Assembly: GCF_029867415.1 (NCBI RefSeq)
Contig: NC_081186.1
Location: 17,988,930 to 18,052,929, forward strand
Source: Vicia villosa
Lineage: Eukaryota; Streptophyta; Magnoliopsida; Fabales; Fabaceae
Length of the DNA: 64,000 bases
Reading direction: 5' to 3'
The notes under the pieces were generated by a model. The model saw only the letters and a list, made by a program, of their open reading frames with translations. It was not told where the DNA came from and ran no database searches. The translations under genes and the position numbers were made by a program. Shown here piece after piece: positions 33,150 through 43,131 of the stretch (within the stretch, counting starts at the first letter, position 1; each line of letters begins with the position of its first letter).

Positions 33150-34864
33150 TTTTCATTGGGTCCTTGGTAGTGAGTACACAATTTGTTGCACTTAGGCAAC
33201 CATTGAAATACTCCTTTAGGAACTAAAATTCTCCTAAATTTGCATTTTTCAATGGTATGTCCCTTTTTGCAACAATAATGACAGGTAATATGATGAGAAT
33301 ATGGAGTTTTGCTAGTTGATACTTTTGGTACAAAAGTGTATTTACTATATAAAGGAGTATACGATCTTTTGAACTTGTTTGGATCAACCGCAAAAGTCAC
33401 TTTTGGTTGTAGAGCCTTGTCTAACTTGGCTTTTAGATCTCTCACTTCTTTTTGCCAAATGTGACATGTCTCACAACCAAACCATGATGTAGGATCTAAT
33501 TCAACTTTGTCCTTTTGAATGTCTAGCATAGATTGTTTTAAAGCTTCCATATCCCTTTCGGTTTTCTCAACTTTTGATTCAAGATATGAAAATATTTTCT
33601 TATTTGAGGCCAAAAGTTTGAAAGCTTTAATTGCATCTCTATGTAATTCTTCAAAAGCAAGTTTTAGTTGAGAATGAGATACCTTATCTACGAGTTCAGG
33701 TTTAAGATGACTTACAGCTTTCTTTTTCTTGTTTTGATGAGCCATGAAACATAGGTTTGCTGATTCTTCTTCATCGCTTGACGAGCTTTCACTAGATGAA
33801 TCACTTTCCCATGCTATGTAAGCTCTTTTAGATTTGTTATGACCTTTGCTTTGGTTCTTCTCCTTTTCTTTCTTAAGGTATGGACAATCCGGTTTGTAGT
33901 GACCGGCTTTCCCACAATTGAAGCAAAGACCTTTGATCTTTCCTTTGTTGTCGTCATCTTGTTTGAACATGTTTGATTGCTTTCTATAGTTGATCAATCC
34001 TTTGTCGGAATGTTTTGCTCCATTTTTCTTTAGATATTTGTTGTATCTTCGCACAAACAGTCCCATTTCCTCATCATCGGAGTCTTCGTCATCACTTGTG
34101 TCACTATCCTTTGGCTCTCGTTTTGAGGTCTTGGAGCTCGAAGCTTTTAGAGCTATTGACTTCTTCTCTACCTCTTTCTCCATGTTCTTTTCTTTCTTTG
34201 TCCTCTTCTCATGCATGTCAAGGCATTTAAGATGCTGTTCATGTTCCTCTAGTTTACCAAAGAGAGTGGTAATGTCTAAAGTGTTGAGATCATTTGCTTC
34301 CTTAATTGCTGTAACTTTGGGCTGCCATTCCCTGTTCAAACACCTTAAGATTTTGTTAGTAGCAACTGCATTGGAAACAGGTCTATCAAGAGAATTTAAT
34401 CGATTTTTCAGGTGAACGAATCTTTTCTGCATGCTTTCGATGGTTTCACCATCTTCCATGTGGAAAAGCTCGAACTCTTGAGTTAACGTATTGATCCTAG
34501 CTAGTTTGACATCATCCGTTCCCTCGTGGGCAACTTGCAATGTGTCCCACGTAGCTTTAGCTGATCTACAATGGGAAACGCGATAGTATTCATCAACTCC
34601 TAGAGCTGAGATTAGAATGTTTCTCGCTTTCCAATCGTATGCATATTTCTTTTCATCTTCAGCATTCCAAGTATCTTCTGGTTTTGGAACAACTGCACCA
34701 GCTGCATTTGTCATAGTGATCTGAAATGGACCATTGACAATAGCTGTCCAGATGTTCCTATCAATTGCATTGATATGGACACACATACAATCCTTCCAAT
34801 AGCCGTAGTTTTCTCCGTTGAAAACTGGAGCTCTATTATGAGCCCCTTTAGGTCCAGAAGCCAT
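33125..34864 (-). CDS. gag: gag of the nested copia element, intact (579 aa)
   Basis: I place the start at ATG 34862-34864 (MASGPKGAHNRAP). The upstream extension would begin on a GTG inside the primer site and is not a real start. The gag core has FNGENYGYWKDCM near residue 15 and the helical domain to about residue 220. An acidic/Ser stretch follows, then the zinc knuckle CFNCGKAGHYKPDC near 33893-33934, a second Asp/Glu/Ser patch, a coiled coil, and a second knuckle CHYCCKKGHTIEKC near 33245-33290. Gag assembles the particle and packages RNA. It ends at 33125 and overlaps the pol frame by 25 bases, in a different frame. Pol would need a frameshift, or a one-base indel split an original single ORF. 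Confidence 0.9.
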   Translation of the reverse strand: MASGPKGAHNRAPVFNGENYGYWKDCMCVHINAIDRNIWTAIVNGPFQITMTNAAGAVVPKPEDTWNAEDEKKYAYDWKARNILISALGVDEYYRVSHCRSAKATWDTLQVAHEGTDDVKLARINTLTQEFELFHMEDGETIESMQKRFVHLKNRLNSLDRPVSNAVATNKILRCLNREWQPKVTAIKEANDLNTLDITTLFGKLEEHEQHLKCLDMHEKRTKKEKNMEKEVEKKSIALKASSSKTSKREPKDSDTSDDEDSDDEEMGLFVRRYNKYLKKNGAKHSDKGLINYRKQSNMFKQDDDNKGKIKGLCFNCGKAGHYKPDCPYLKKEKEKNQSKGHNKSKRAYIAWESDSSSESSSSDEEESANLCFMAHQNKKKKAVSHLKPELVDKVSHSQLKLAFEELHRDAIKAFKLLASNKKIFSYLESKVEKTERDMEALKQSMLDIQKDKVELDPTSWFGCETCHIWQKEVRDLKAKLDKALQPKVTFAVDPNKFKRSYTPLYSKYTFVPKVSTSKTPYSHHITCHYCCKKGHTIEKCKFRRILVPKGVFQWLPKCNKLCTHYQGPNENWGPPSLN

Positions 34865-34903
34865 CTTTCCAATAAGTGTTTCACGTAGCACGGAATAAAC
34901 CAG

Positions 34904-34919
34904 AGCTCTTGATGCCACT
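34904..34919 (-). other. Primer-binding site of the nested copia element
   Basis: AGTGGCATCAAGAGCT on the minus strand directly after the LTR. It resembles the initiator-methionine tRNA site with one inserted A. Confidence 0.75.
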
Positions 34920-36463
34920 TGTTAGACGCTGGCCTAAAGATCTAGAGGGGGGGGGGGTGAATAGATCTTTCTTAGTTTTTAAGGATTTTTCTACTGACTC
35001 GAGCGAAAGCGGTTCTGAATCGACTTGCGTCTATTCTGGACCGCTATTGCAAAGGTCGTATGTGTTTCAAAACCAAAGAGTAAGTGGAATTTGATGGTGA
35101 AGTAATATGATAGCTAAACAATACGTTTTACAACTGAAAACCAATTAACTTCTAGATTGACAACTTTGATTTGCAATGCAGTAAGATTGGATTAAGCAAA
35201 AACACAAACACTTGGTGATACGTTCAAATTGATAGTGATTCAAGTTGTGGTGAATTGTGATGTTTGTGCAGAACTTTAATTCACAATTTTAACACTTGAA
35301 TCGTTGATCAATTTTGCACTTATAACCAATTATGAACAGAAAGTAAAAGAGAAAGTAAAAGCGACAAGAACACGATATTTGTTTAGGCAGTTCGTCGATC
35401 GTCCTCGCTACGACTACGTCTGCCCCCAATTCCAAATTGAAATTGGGTAATCTTTCATTAATGTTGAAAGTAGTATATACAAAGAAGATAACAAAGCGAT
35501 AAACGATAAACCAATTATGTCGATCCTTTGAATCTTCTTCCCCCTTAATCTTGAGCCAGATCAAGGTTATCCAAGAGCTTCACTTTGATTCCCTTCTGCA
35601 GTGTCTTGATTCCTTGAACTCCCCGTTCCTCAATCGTTACACTCAGCCGAATCCTCAATGAACGCCTCTTGATAAAAACCCCCAAGAACCACCCGTCGTG
35701 GAGGACAAAACCCGCAGATTTTATTCACCAACAAACCCCACAAACCTTCACCCACTAGGAATCTTCAATTCCGTTCCATGGACGTTATCGAACTCATCAC
35801 TAACCCGCAACGCAAGAATGATTATGTGTAATTGTGTTGGAGATGATGAAGAACGAAGATGAGAAGCGTTTGTGTATCTTTCAGTCGTTGGTGTTGCTTG
35901 AATAATTACCCTTGTACAATATATATGATTGCATAACAGTTAGAACCAAGAAAAACTGATTTTTGAACTTTCTTGATCAGTTAGGTCGACCACTTGTAGT
36001 GCTTAGGTCGACCTAACAGAGCTTGCAGAATTTTGCTCCCAGTTAGGTCGACCTGTTGAAGGAGTAGGTCGACCAGAATCCTCTTCTGATGCATTCTGGG
36101 GACATTTTCACAGATTAGGTCGACCTAGTTGATGTGTAGGTCGACCTAACAGACTGGTATGTGGAATTCATCAATTTAGGTCGACCTAAATGATGTGTGA
36201 GTCGACCTAGCAGGGACATATGAGTTTTTCTCCATTTTAGGTCGACCTGGGTTGATGGTAGGTCGACCTAACTGCTGTTTTTCTGCATTCTTCTTGTTTT
36301 GCTTGTGTTGAGGCAACCTATAAACATATAAACATAATGGGTTGACCTATGAGTGATCAATGCTTGCTTTTCTTTAAGTTTTCTGCTTCCGTCTTGTTGT
36401 TTGAATGCTTATTTGAGTTTGCCATGAATCAAAAACATCTTTGAGTGTAATCTTGTATTCACA
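34920..36463 (-). repeat. 5' LTR of the nested copia element
   Basis: On plus it starts TGTTAGACGCTGGCC and ends CTTGTATTCACA, 1544 bp. Contains the TAGGTCGACCTA paired-palindrome array at 35982-36270, and ATATATAT near 35917-35928 as a possible TATA element. Confidence 0.95.
35982..36270. repeat. Paired-palindrome array in the copia 5' LTR
   Basis: Second copy of the array described for 29034-29322, shifted by 6948 bases and without differences that I could see. Confidence 0.95.
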
Positions 36464-36761
36464 GAATCTTCGAAGGTCTTCTTCTCCTTTGGCTCTTCTG
36501 TCTTTCACGTGTTCTTCCTTTCTCAGAGTTTGTCTCTTCTGCTTCTGCCTTCTCTTTTCCCAATTTCCTTTATTTTATAAAAATAAAATAAAATATCTTA
36601 TTAGGCTTGCTTAGTTAACACCCCCCTTACTGCTAACCACCACTCTAGGCCCAATGCCAATATTTCATCATTTTCCAAATAATTCCCAAGAATTATTAAT
36701 TCTAATAATTTAATTAAAAATAATAATTAAATTAATAAACAAGAATTAACGGGGTGTTACA
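36464..36761 (-). repeat. 3' LTR of the Tekay-like element, inner part
   Basis: Resumes with GAATC (36464-36468, second duplication copy) and TTCGAAGGTCTTCTTCTCC as at 42839 of the other LTR, ending GGGGTGTTACA at 36761. Confidence 0.93.
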
Positions 36762-36775
36762 AGTCTCCCCCACTA
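36762..36775 (-). other. Polypurine tract of the Tekay-like element
   Basis: TAGTGGGGGAGACT on the minus strand, directly before the 3' LTR. Confidence 0.85.
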
Positions 36776-36803
36776 AAGGAGTTTTCATCCTCGAAAACAT
36801 ACC

Positions 36804-37970
36804 TCAAACGAAGAGTTCGGGATAAGAGTCCTTCATCTGACTCTCCAGTTCCCACGTAACATTCCCACCTGCGGCTCCTCCCCAAGCCACTCGGACCAAA
36901 GCTATTTCTTTACCACGCAGTTGTTTTATCTTCCGATCCTCAATCCTCATAGGCAAAGCCTCAACTGTCATATTATCCCTCACCTGCACATCATCTACTT
37001 GGATCACATGAGACGGATCCGCAATATATTTCCTCAATTGAGATACATGGAATACGTCATGTAGGTTTGCAAGTGTTGTTGGTAAAGCAATACGATAAGC
37101 CACCTCTCCTACTCTTTTCATAATCTGAAACGGACCAATGAAACGCGGCGTCAACTTCTTTGACTTTAGTGCTCGACCAACACCCGTCGTAGGAGTTACT
37201 CTCAGAAACACATGATCTCCCTCTTGAAATTCAAGTGTTCTCCGCCTCTTATCATGATAGCTCTTCTGACGACTTTGAGAAGTTTTCATCTTCTCCTGAA
37301 TAATCTTAATCTTTTCCGTTTTCTCTTGGACAATTTCTGGTCCAATCACTGCACTTTCACCAGATTCATACCAACACAGTGGTGTCCTACACCTCCTACC
37401 ATACAAAGCTTCAAATGGAGCCATACCAATACTCGAATGGTAACTGTTGTTGTAGGTAAACTCAATCAACGACAAATATTTATCCCACGCACCACCTTTT
37501 TCCAATACACAAGCACGCAATAGATCTTCCAATGATTGAATCGTTCTTTCAGTTTGACCATCAGTCTGCGGATGATAAGCAGAACTCAATCTCAATTTAG
37601 TACCCAAGGCCTTCTGTAACCCTTCCCAAAATCTGGATGTAAATCTTGGATCTCTATCTGATACTATGCTCGAAGGAATACCATGCAAACTTACTATTTT
37701 CTCAACGTACAACTGTGCCAACCTTTCCATAGAATAATCCATTCTCATCGGTATGAAGTGAGCAGACTTCGTCAGTCTATCCACAACAACCCAAATGGCT
37801 TCATAGTTCTTAGCTGTTCTTGGCAATCCAGATACAAAGTCCATGGATATGCTATCCCACTTCCATTCAGGAATAAATAAAGGCTGCATAGTTCCATACG
37901 GCTTCTGATGTTCGATCTTTGACTTCTGACAAGTCAAACAAGAATAAACAAATTCAGCATTCCAGGCCAC
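36804..37970 (-). pseudogene. pol: Integrase with chromodomain-like tail of the Tekay-like element
   Basis: A different frame from the preceding ORF; the join near 37950 lost roughly 11-13 bases in the zinc-binding domain. It still has [15 protein letters not shown], the catalytic core with ISMDFVSGLPRT, IVSDRDPRFTSRFW and the GLQKALGTKL to QTDGQTERTIQSLEDLLRA region (D,D-35-E order). The tail ends RGKEIALVRVAWGGAAGGNVTWELES, a chromodomain-like module of Tekay/Del chromoviruses thought to steer insertion into heterochromatin. The open frame ends at TAG/TGA just before the polypurine tract. Confidence 0.9.
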
Positions 37971-40222
37971 CAGAATAACTTCTTCAAATCATGGTACATC
38001 TTAGTAGCACCAGGGTGAATACTCAATCCACTACGATGTCCTTCTTCCAAGATACTCTTCTTCAGTTCAGTAACGTCAGGGACACAAACACGGTCGCCAA
38101 ATCTCATTATGCCATTCTCATCAATCCTGAATTCACCTTCTTTTCCTTGGTTAATCAAAGTCAATTTGTCAATTATTCCCACATCCTCTTTTTGCCTTTC
38201 TCTGATCTCATCAAGAATTCCACTTGTCAGCTTTAGCATACCTAGTTTGATGCTATTCGAAGTGCCTTCACATACCAAACTTAAATCCCGAAATTGCTCA
38301 ATCAAATCTAGTTCCCGGACCATCAACATAGACATATGCAAGGACTCCCTGCTCAAAGCGTCAGCAACGACATTTGCCTTACATGGATGATAATTCAGCT
38401 CAAAATCATAATCTTTAAGGAACTCTAACCACCTCCTCTGTCTCATATTAAGCTCCTTCTGGTCGAATAGGTACTTCAGACTCTTATGATCACTAAACAC
38501 CTCGAACCGTGAACCATAAAGGTAATGCCTCCATAATTTCAACACAAACACCACTGCTGCCAACTCTAAGTCATGAGTCGGGTAATTCTTCTCATGCACT
38601 TTAAGTTGTCTCGACGCATAAGCGACTACCTGTTGGTTCTGCATTAGTACCCCTCCAAGTCCCATCAATGAAGCGTCACAATACACAACAAAAGATTCTG
38701 CCGGATTCGGCAAAATTAAAATAGGAGCACTAGTCAGCCTCTTCTTTAATTCTTGGAATCCTTCTTCGCACTTCGAGTCCCAAACGAACGCTTGACCCTT
38801 CCTAGTCAACTTCGTCAAAGGTAGAGCTAACTTTGAAAATCCTTCTATGAACTTCCGATAGTAACCTGCAAGACCCAAAAAGCTACGAATTTCAGTCACA
38901 GACTTCGGAGCTTCCCACTGAGACACAACTTCTACCTTTGCTGGATCCACGGCAATACCGTTCTTAGAAATTACATGGCCAAGAAAACTCACTTCCTTTA
39001 ACCAGAAATCACATTTTGACAGTTTGGCATAAAGCTTCTTCTCTTTCAACACTACCAACACAATTCTGAGATGCTCTGCATGTTCTTCTTCACTTTTGGA
39101 ATATACCAGAATGTCGTCAATGAATACCGCGACGAATTTATCAAGATAAGGATGAAAAATCCTATTCAAGTATTCCATGAAAACACCAGGTGCGTTAGTA
39201 ACTCCAAACGGCATCACGGTGTATTCATAATGACCATACCTCGTTCTGAACGCAGTCTTCTGAATATCGTTCGTCTTCACACGAATCTGATGATACCCAG
39301 ACCTCAAATCAATTTTACTGAATATACTAGCTCCGACCAACTGATCCATCAAATCATCAATCCTCGGCAATGGATACCGATTCTTAATAGTAACTTTATT
39401 CAGCTGTCTGTAGTCCACACACAACCTCATAGATCCTTCCTTCTTCTTTACCAATAACACCGGTGCACCCCACGGTGATACACTGGGACGAATGAATTCC
39501 TTCTCCAACAATTCTTCTAATTGACTCTTCAATTCAGTCAACTCAGATGCTGACATTCTATAAGGTGCCATCGATACAGGACTGGTTCCAGGAACTAACT
39601 CAATGGCAAACTCTACTTCCCGTTCAGGTGGTAGCTCTCTAACATCTTCAGGAAAAACTTCTGGAAATTCTCTTACCACTGGTAATTCATTACTCACTAC
39701 TCCTCCTTTCATTTCCATCGACGCAAAAAGCATAAACACGGCTGCCCCGTCTTGAATCGCTTCACCCACTTGTCTTGCAGTCATTGCCAACTCTTCGATA
39801 CTCATCTCTTCAGGAAAGATGACCGTCTTCGTAAAATAATTGATATGAACTCGGTTAAATTGCAACCAGTTCATCCCCATAATAATGTCAAGTTGTTCAA
39901 GTGGAAGGCACACTAAGTCCATTCCAAACTTCCTACCAAATATATCAATAGGACGGTTCAAACATACAGATGAAGTGGTCACTGAACCCGATGCAGGAGT
40001 GTCAATAACCATACTTCCATTAATCTTTGATATCTCTAAATTTAGCCTCTTAGCACAATCCAATGAAATAAATGAGTGAGTTGCACCAGTATCAATAATC
40101 GCAATTAAAGGTGTGTCGTGTATGAAACACATACCTTTAATCAGTCTATCCTCTAGAGTGGTTTCTGATCCGGACAAAGCAAAGACTTTTCCTCCAGATT
40201 GGTTCTTCTTTGGTTTGGTGCA
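37934..40222 (-). pseudogene. pol: Protease, reverse transcriptase and RNase H of the Tekay-like element
   Basis: In frame with gag after the TAG at 40223. The ATG at 40175-40177 is not a natural start. Protease has [14 protein letters not shown] (residues 25-38 counted from that ATG). Reverse transcriptase has [39 protein letters not shown] and the catalytic FIDDILVYS (Asp-Asp within 39103-39123). RNase H has [35 protein letters not shown] and NVVADALSR. The frame fails at 37934 just after the integrase zinc-domain text WWPGM, through a short deletion relative to the family. Confidence 0.92.
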
Positions 40223-41158
40223 CTATGTACTGATATGACCCTCTTCGCCACAGTTATAGCAAGTCACAGTTCTCATTCTACAGTCGGGAGCAACATGGCC
40301 TACTCTGCCACATTTGAAGCACTTCTTCTCTTCTTTCTTGCACTCATTCCTCTTATGTCCAGTTTCACCATAGTTGAAGCACCTAAAGGGAGCACCAGAA
40401 TCTCCCCCACTAGGCCTTTTCCAATCACCAGCTCTTGGGTTTCCTCTACCATATGGTTTACCTCTGTCCATAGGCTTCTTACCCTTCTTATCAACTAACT
40501 CGCGAGAGTGAGATGATTTCAGCTTGATACTATCTTCCTCAAAAATCCTGCTACAGTCTACTAAATCAGCAAATCGGCGAATCCTTTGATACCTGATGCC
40601 CTGTTTGATCTCATCACGAAGACCATTCTCAAACTTGATACACTTAGAGAATTCCCCAGCTGCATCGTTGGTGTAGTGTGTGTAGTACTTAGCCAATTCC
40701 AAAAATTTGGAAGCATATTCCGGCACTGTCATACTACCCTGTGTCAGCTCCAAGAACTCAATTTCCTTCCTTCCCCGCACATCTTCAGGAAAGTACTTCC
40801 TCAGAAATTCTCTCTTGAATATGGCCCAAGTGATTGCAATCCCATCTAAATCCAATTCAGTCTTAGTAGTAACCCACCAGTCATCAGCTTCTTCTGATAG
40901 CATGTGAGTACCGTACCTCACCTTCAGATTTTCCGCACAATCGATCACTCGGAAGATCCTCTCGATCTCCTTCAACCATTTCTGAGCACCATCAGGGTCA
41001 TGGGTGCCTTTGAACAGTGGAGGGTTGTTCCTCTGAAAGCTGTTCAATTGTCTGTCAGCACCAATCACAACTCCATTAGCATTTCCTCCCAGTACACCAG
41101 CGATCATGCCCAGAGCCTCTACAATAGTGTCATCATTCCTCCCACCTCTTCCAGCCAT
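40223..41158 (-). pseudogene. gag: gag of the Tekay-like element, ended by one in-frame stop
   Basis: The start ATG (41156-41158) is about 115 bases after the primer site and opens MAGRGGRNDD. The retrotransposon gag core runs from about residue 45 (FQRNNPPLFKGTHDPDGAQ) to 210, with EADDWW and FKREFLRKYFPEDVR. Three zinc knuckles follow: CFNYGETGHKRNEC (second Cys changed to Tyr), CFKCGRVGHVAPDC and CYNCGEEGHIST. The last is cut by TAG at 40223-40225, one residue before its final Cys. The frame is the same as the protease-reverse transcriptase ORF that follows, so one C-to-T change can explain the split. Confidence 0.9.
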
Positions 41159-41270
41159 TGTTCTGCTAAATCACGAAACAAGCTCATCAGAATAAAAGTA
41201 TCGACAGTGTCTACCTTACACTAGTCGCATACAAGGGAATACTGACACTAAGACTCTGACTCTAACGACC

Positions 41271-41290
41271 GACTATGCTCTGATACCACT
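41271..41290 (-). other. Primer-binding site of the Tekay-like element
   Basis: On the minus strand AGTGGTATCAGAGCATAGTC, two bases from the LTR. TGGTATCAGAGC is the standard site for initiator methionine tRNA. Confidence 0.9.
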
Positions 41291-41292
41291 TT

Positions 41293-43131
41293 TGTAACAC
41301 CCTTCTAAACCCCCGCGGAAAATATAATATAATCAGAGTAATAACACATCAAGGATGCTACAATTATTAAAATGAATAAAAATACCAATGTCGTTTGTCA
41401 TGCTTTATTAAGATTAAACCAAACTTCAAACATGTGTTCATCACAGCGGAAACTTATTTTAAACAATGTTAGGAACATATCCACACAGATCAACAATACA
41501 TAATCCATAATCAAAATAGCAACAAAGTATCTCAAGTAACGCTAAGACTAATCGATCCCAGTGTTACAATCAGAGCATGACTCGACACGAACTACGGGCT
41601 AGCCTACAAGCTATCTTCACCCAATCAAGACGCCGCTACATCCTTAATCTGAAATCATCAAAGTAAGGGTGAGTTTCATTCGAATTAATAAACATTATAC
41701 AGTCATAGGCAATAAAATCTCATAGAAATTGTCATACACTCAAGCACACATATAATCGGAATTTATTACAACAAGCAAGCATCAGTACATAAGCATCTTC
41801 TAACACACTACATAATCATTCAGTTATATCAGAACATAATGCAATGAATGGACTGACACTAATGCATGTGGTACCATACATGGGATACACCCATCCAACT
41901 GATCTTTTTCATCACCGAGATACAGTTTAACCAACACAAATTCCACACAATGGGAATTATGCCCACCATTTTGATCCATTTCATCACCGGGATCCATCAC
42001 CAAAAATGTATGCCAATGAATGCAACATATAACATGCTTACAACATCACCAATTCTATGTAACACATCGTCTCATTATCATCACCAAATCATCACCAATA
42101 AGCATGTATATATTCTTAGCATTCATACAAACATATCATACGCATACACGAAAGTCATCACCCAATAAATAATATAATCACAAATAAAAAACTTGGATTT
42201 TACGTCGATACCACCTATTCATCGTATAGGCCATTAACTCAGCTTTGCAATGCTCAAAACGGCACATAAATCGGATACTCGGATCAAAAGTTATGGTATT
42301 TTAAAGATAAAACATTTTTTAGAAAAAATGCAGCAGAACCCGGGTCGTCCCTACGTGGGAACCGGTTCCTGGCTGCTTCCCAAAACACGCCTCTGATTTT
42401 TACTATGGGGAACCGGGTTGTCCCTATCTGGGAACCGGTTCCCAGCAACCCAGAATCCACACCTCTCTGTTTTTATAAGGGGGAACCGGTTCGTCCCACA
42501 TGGGAACCGGTTCCTACGTACCTGCACAGCCAAATTCACCATTTTGACAGCTTTACCCTATCCCATTTCCCCAATTTCAAGTACATACGAACATAGCACA
42601 CAAATACCATCAATTTTCACATCATCACATATTTCAGACAAGTTTTATACTAGTATTAACAGCATATGTCATGAGTATTAACAGAATCATGTAATTCATA
42701 CAAATTCATCAAAACCTAACTAAACTCCCAAACCCGACACGTACGATTGAACTAACGGCAACTCTAATCAATCCTACTACCTACAATCGCATAAGGATCA
42801 CTAACCCGAAGAATCCCCCGTTACCTCAGAGTCGAATCTTCGAAGGTCTTCTTCTCCTTTGGCTCTTCTGTCTTTCACGTGTTCTTCCTTTCTCAGAGTC
42901 TGTCTCTTCTGCTTCTGCCTTCTCTTTTCCCAATTTCCTTTATTTTATAAAAATAAAATAAAATATCTTATTAGGCTTGCTTAGTTAACACCCCCCTTAC
43001 TGCTAACCACCACTCTAGGCCCAATGCCAATATTTCATCATTTTCCAAATAATTCCCAAGAATTATTAATTCTAATAATTTAATTAAAAATAATAATTAA
43101 ATTAATAAACAAGAATTAACGGGGTGTTACA
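41293..43131 (-). repeat. 5' LTR of the Tekay-like element
   Basis: Read on plus it starts TGTAACACCCTTCTAAACCC and ends AACGGGGTGTTACA, so the termini TGTAACAC and GTGTTACA form an 8-base inverted repeat. It contains the paired-palindrome array at 42335-42514. The flanking CTACT at 43132-43136 is one copy of the target duplication. Confidence 0.93.
42335..42514. repeat. Paired-palindrome array in the Tekay-like 5' LTR
   Basis: Second copy of the GGAACCGGTTCC array, starting at 42335/42358 and continuing to 42514. The fourth site is GGAACCGGTTCC here but GGAACCGGTCCC at 27567. The intact palindrome is thus in this copy. Confidence 0.9.

Larger units (their letters stand above)
27976..36463 (-). 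mobile_element. Young Ty1/copia element nested in the Tekay-like 3' LTR
   Basis: Complete 8488 bp element in reverse orientation: 5' LTR 34920-36463, primer site 34904-34919, gag 34864-33125, pol 33149-30016, polypurine tract 29516-29530 and 3' LTR 27976-29515. The perfect target duplication is GAATC (27971-27975 and 36464-36468). The two LTRs look identical except for a G-run of 7 versus 11 and one substitution I noticed (28565 T versus C at 35524). It is therefore very recent. Confidence 0.95.
26430..43131 (-). mobile_element. Ty3/gypsy chromovirus (Tekay-like), minus strand, with a copia element nested in its 3' LTR
   Basis: A complete element in reverse orientation: 5' LTR 41293-43131, primer site 41271-41290, gag-pol 41158-36804, polypurine tract 36762-36775, 3' LTR 26430-27975 plus 36469-36761. 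The target duplication CTACT is at 26425-26429 and 43132-43136. With the nested copia and its duplication removed, the 3' LTR is 1839 bp, exactly the length of the 5' LTR. By eye the LTRs differ at a few tens of sites (about 1-2 percent). Confidence 0.93.
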
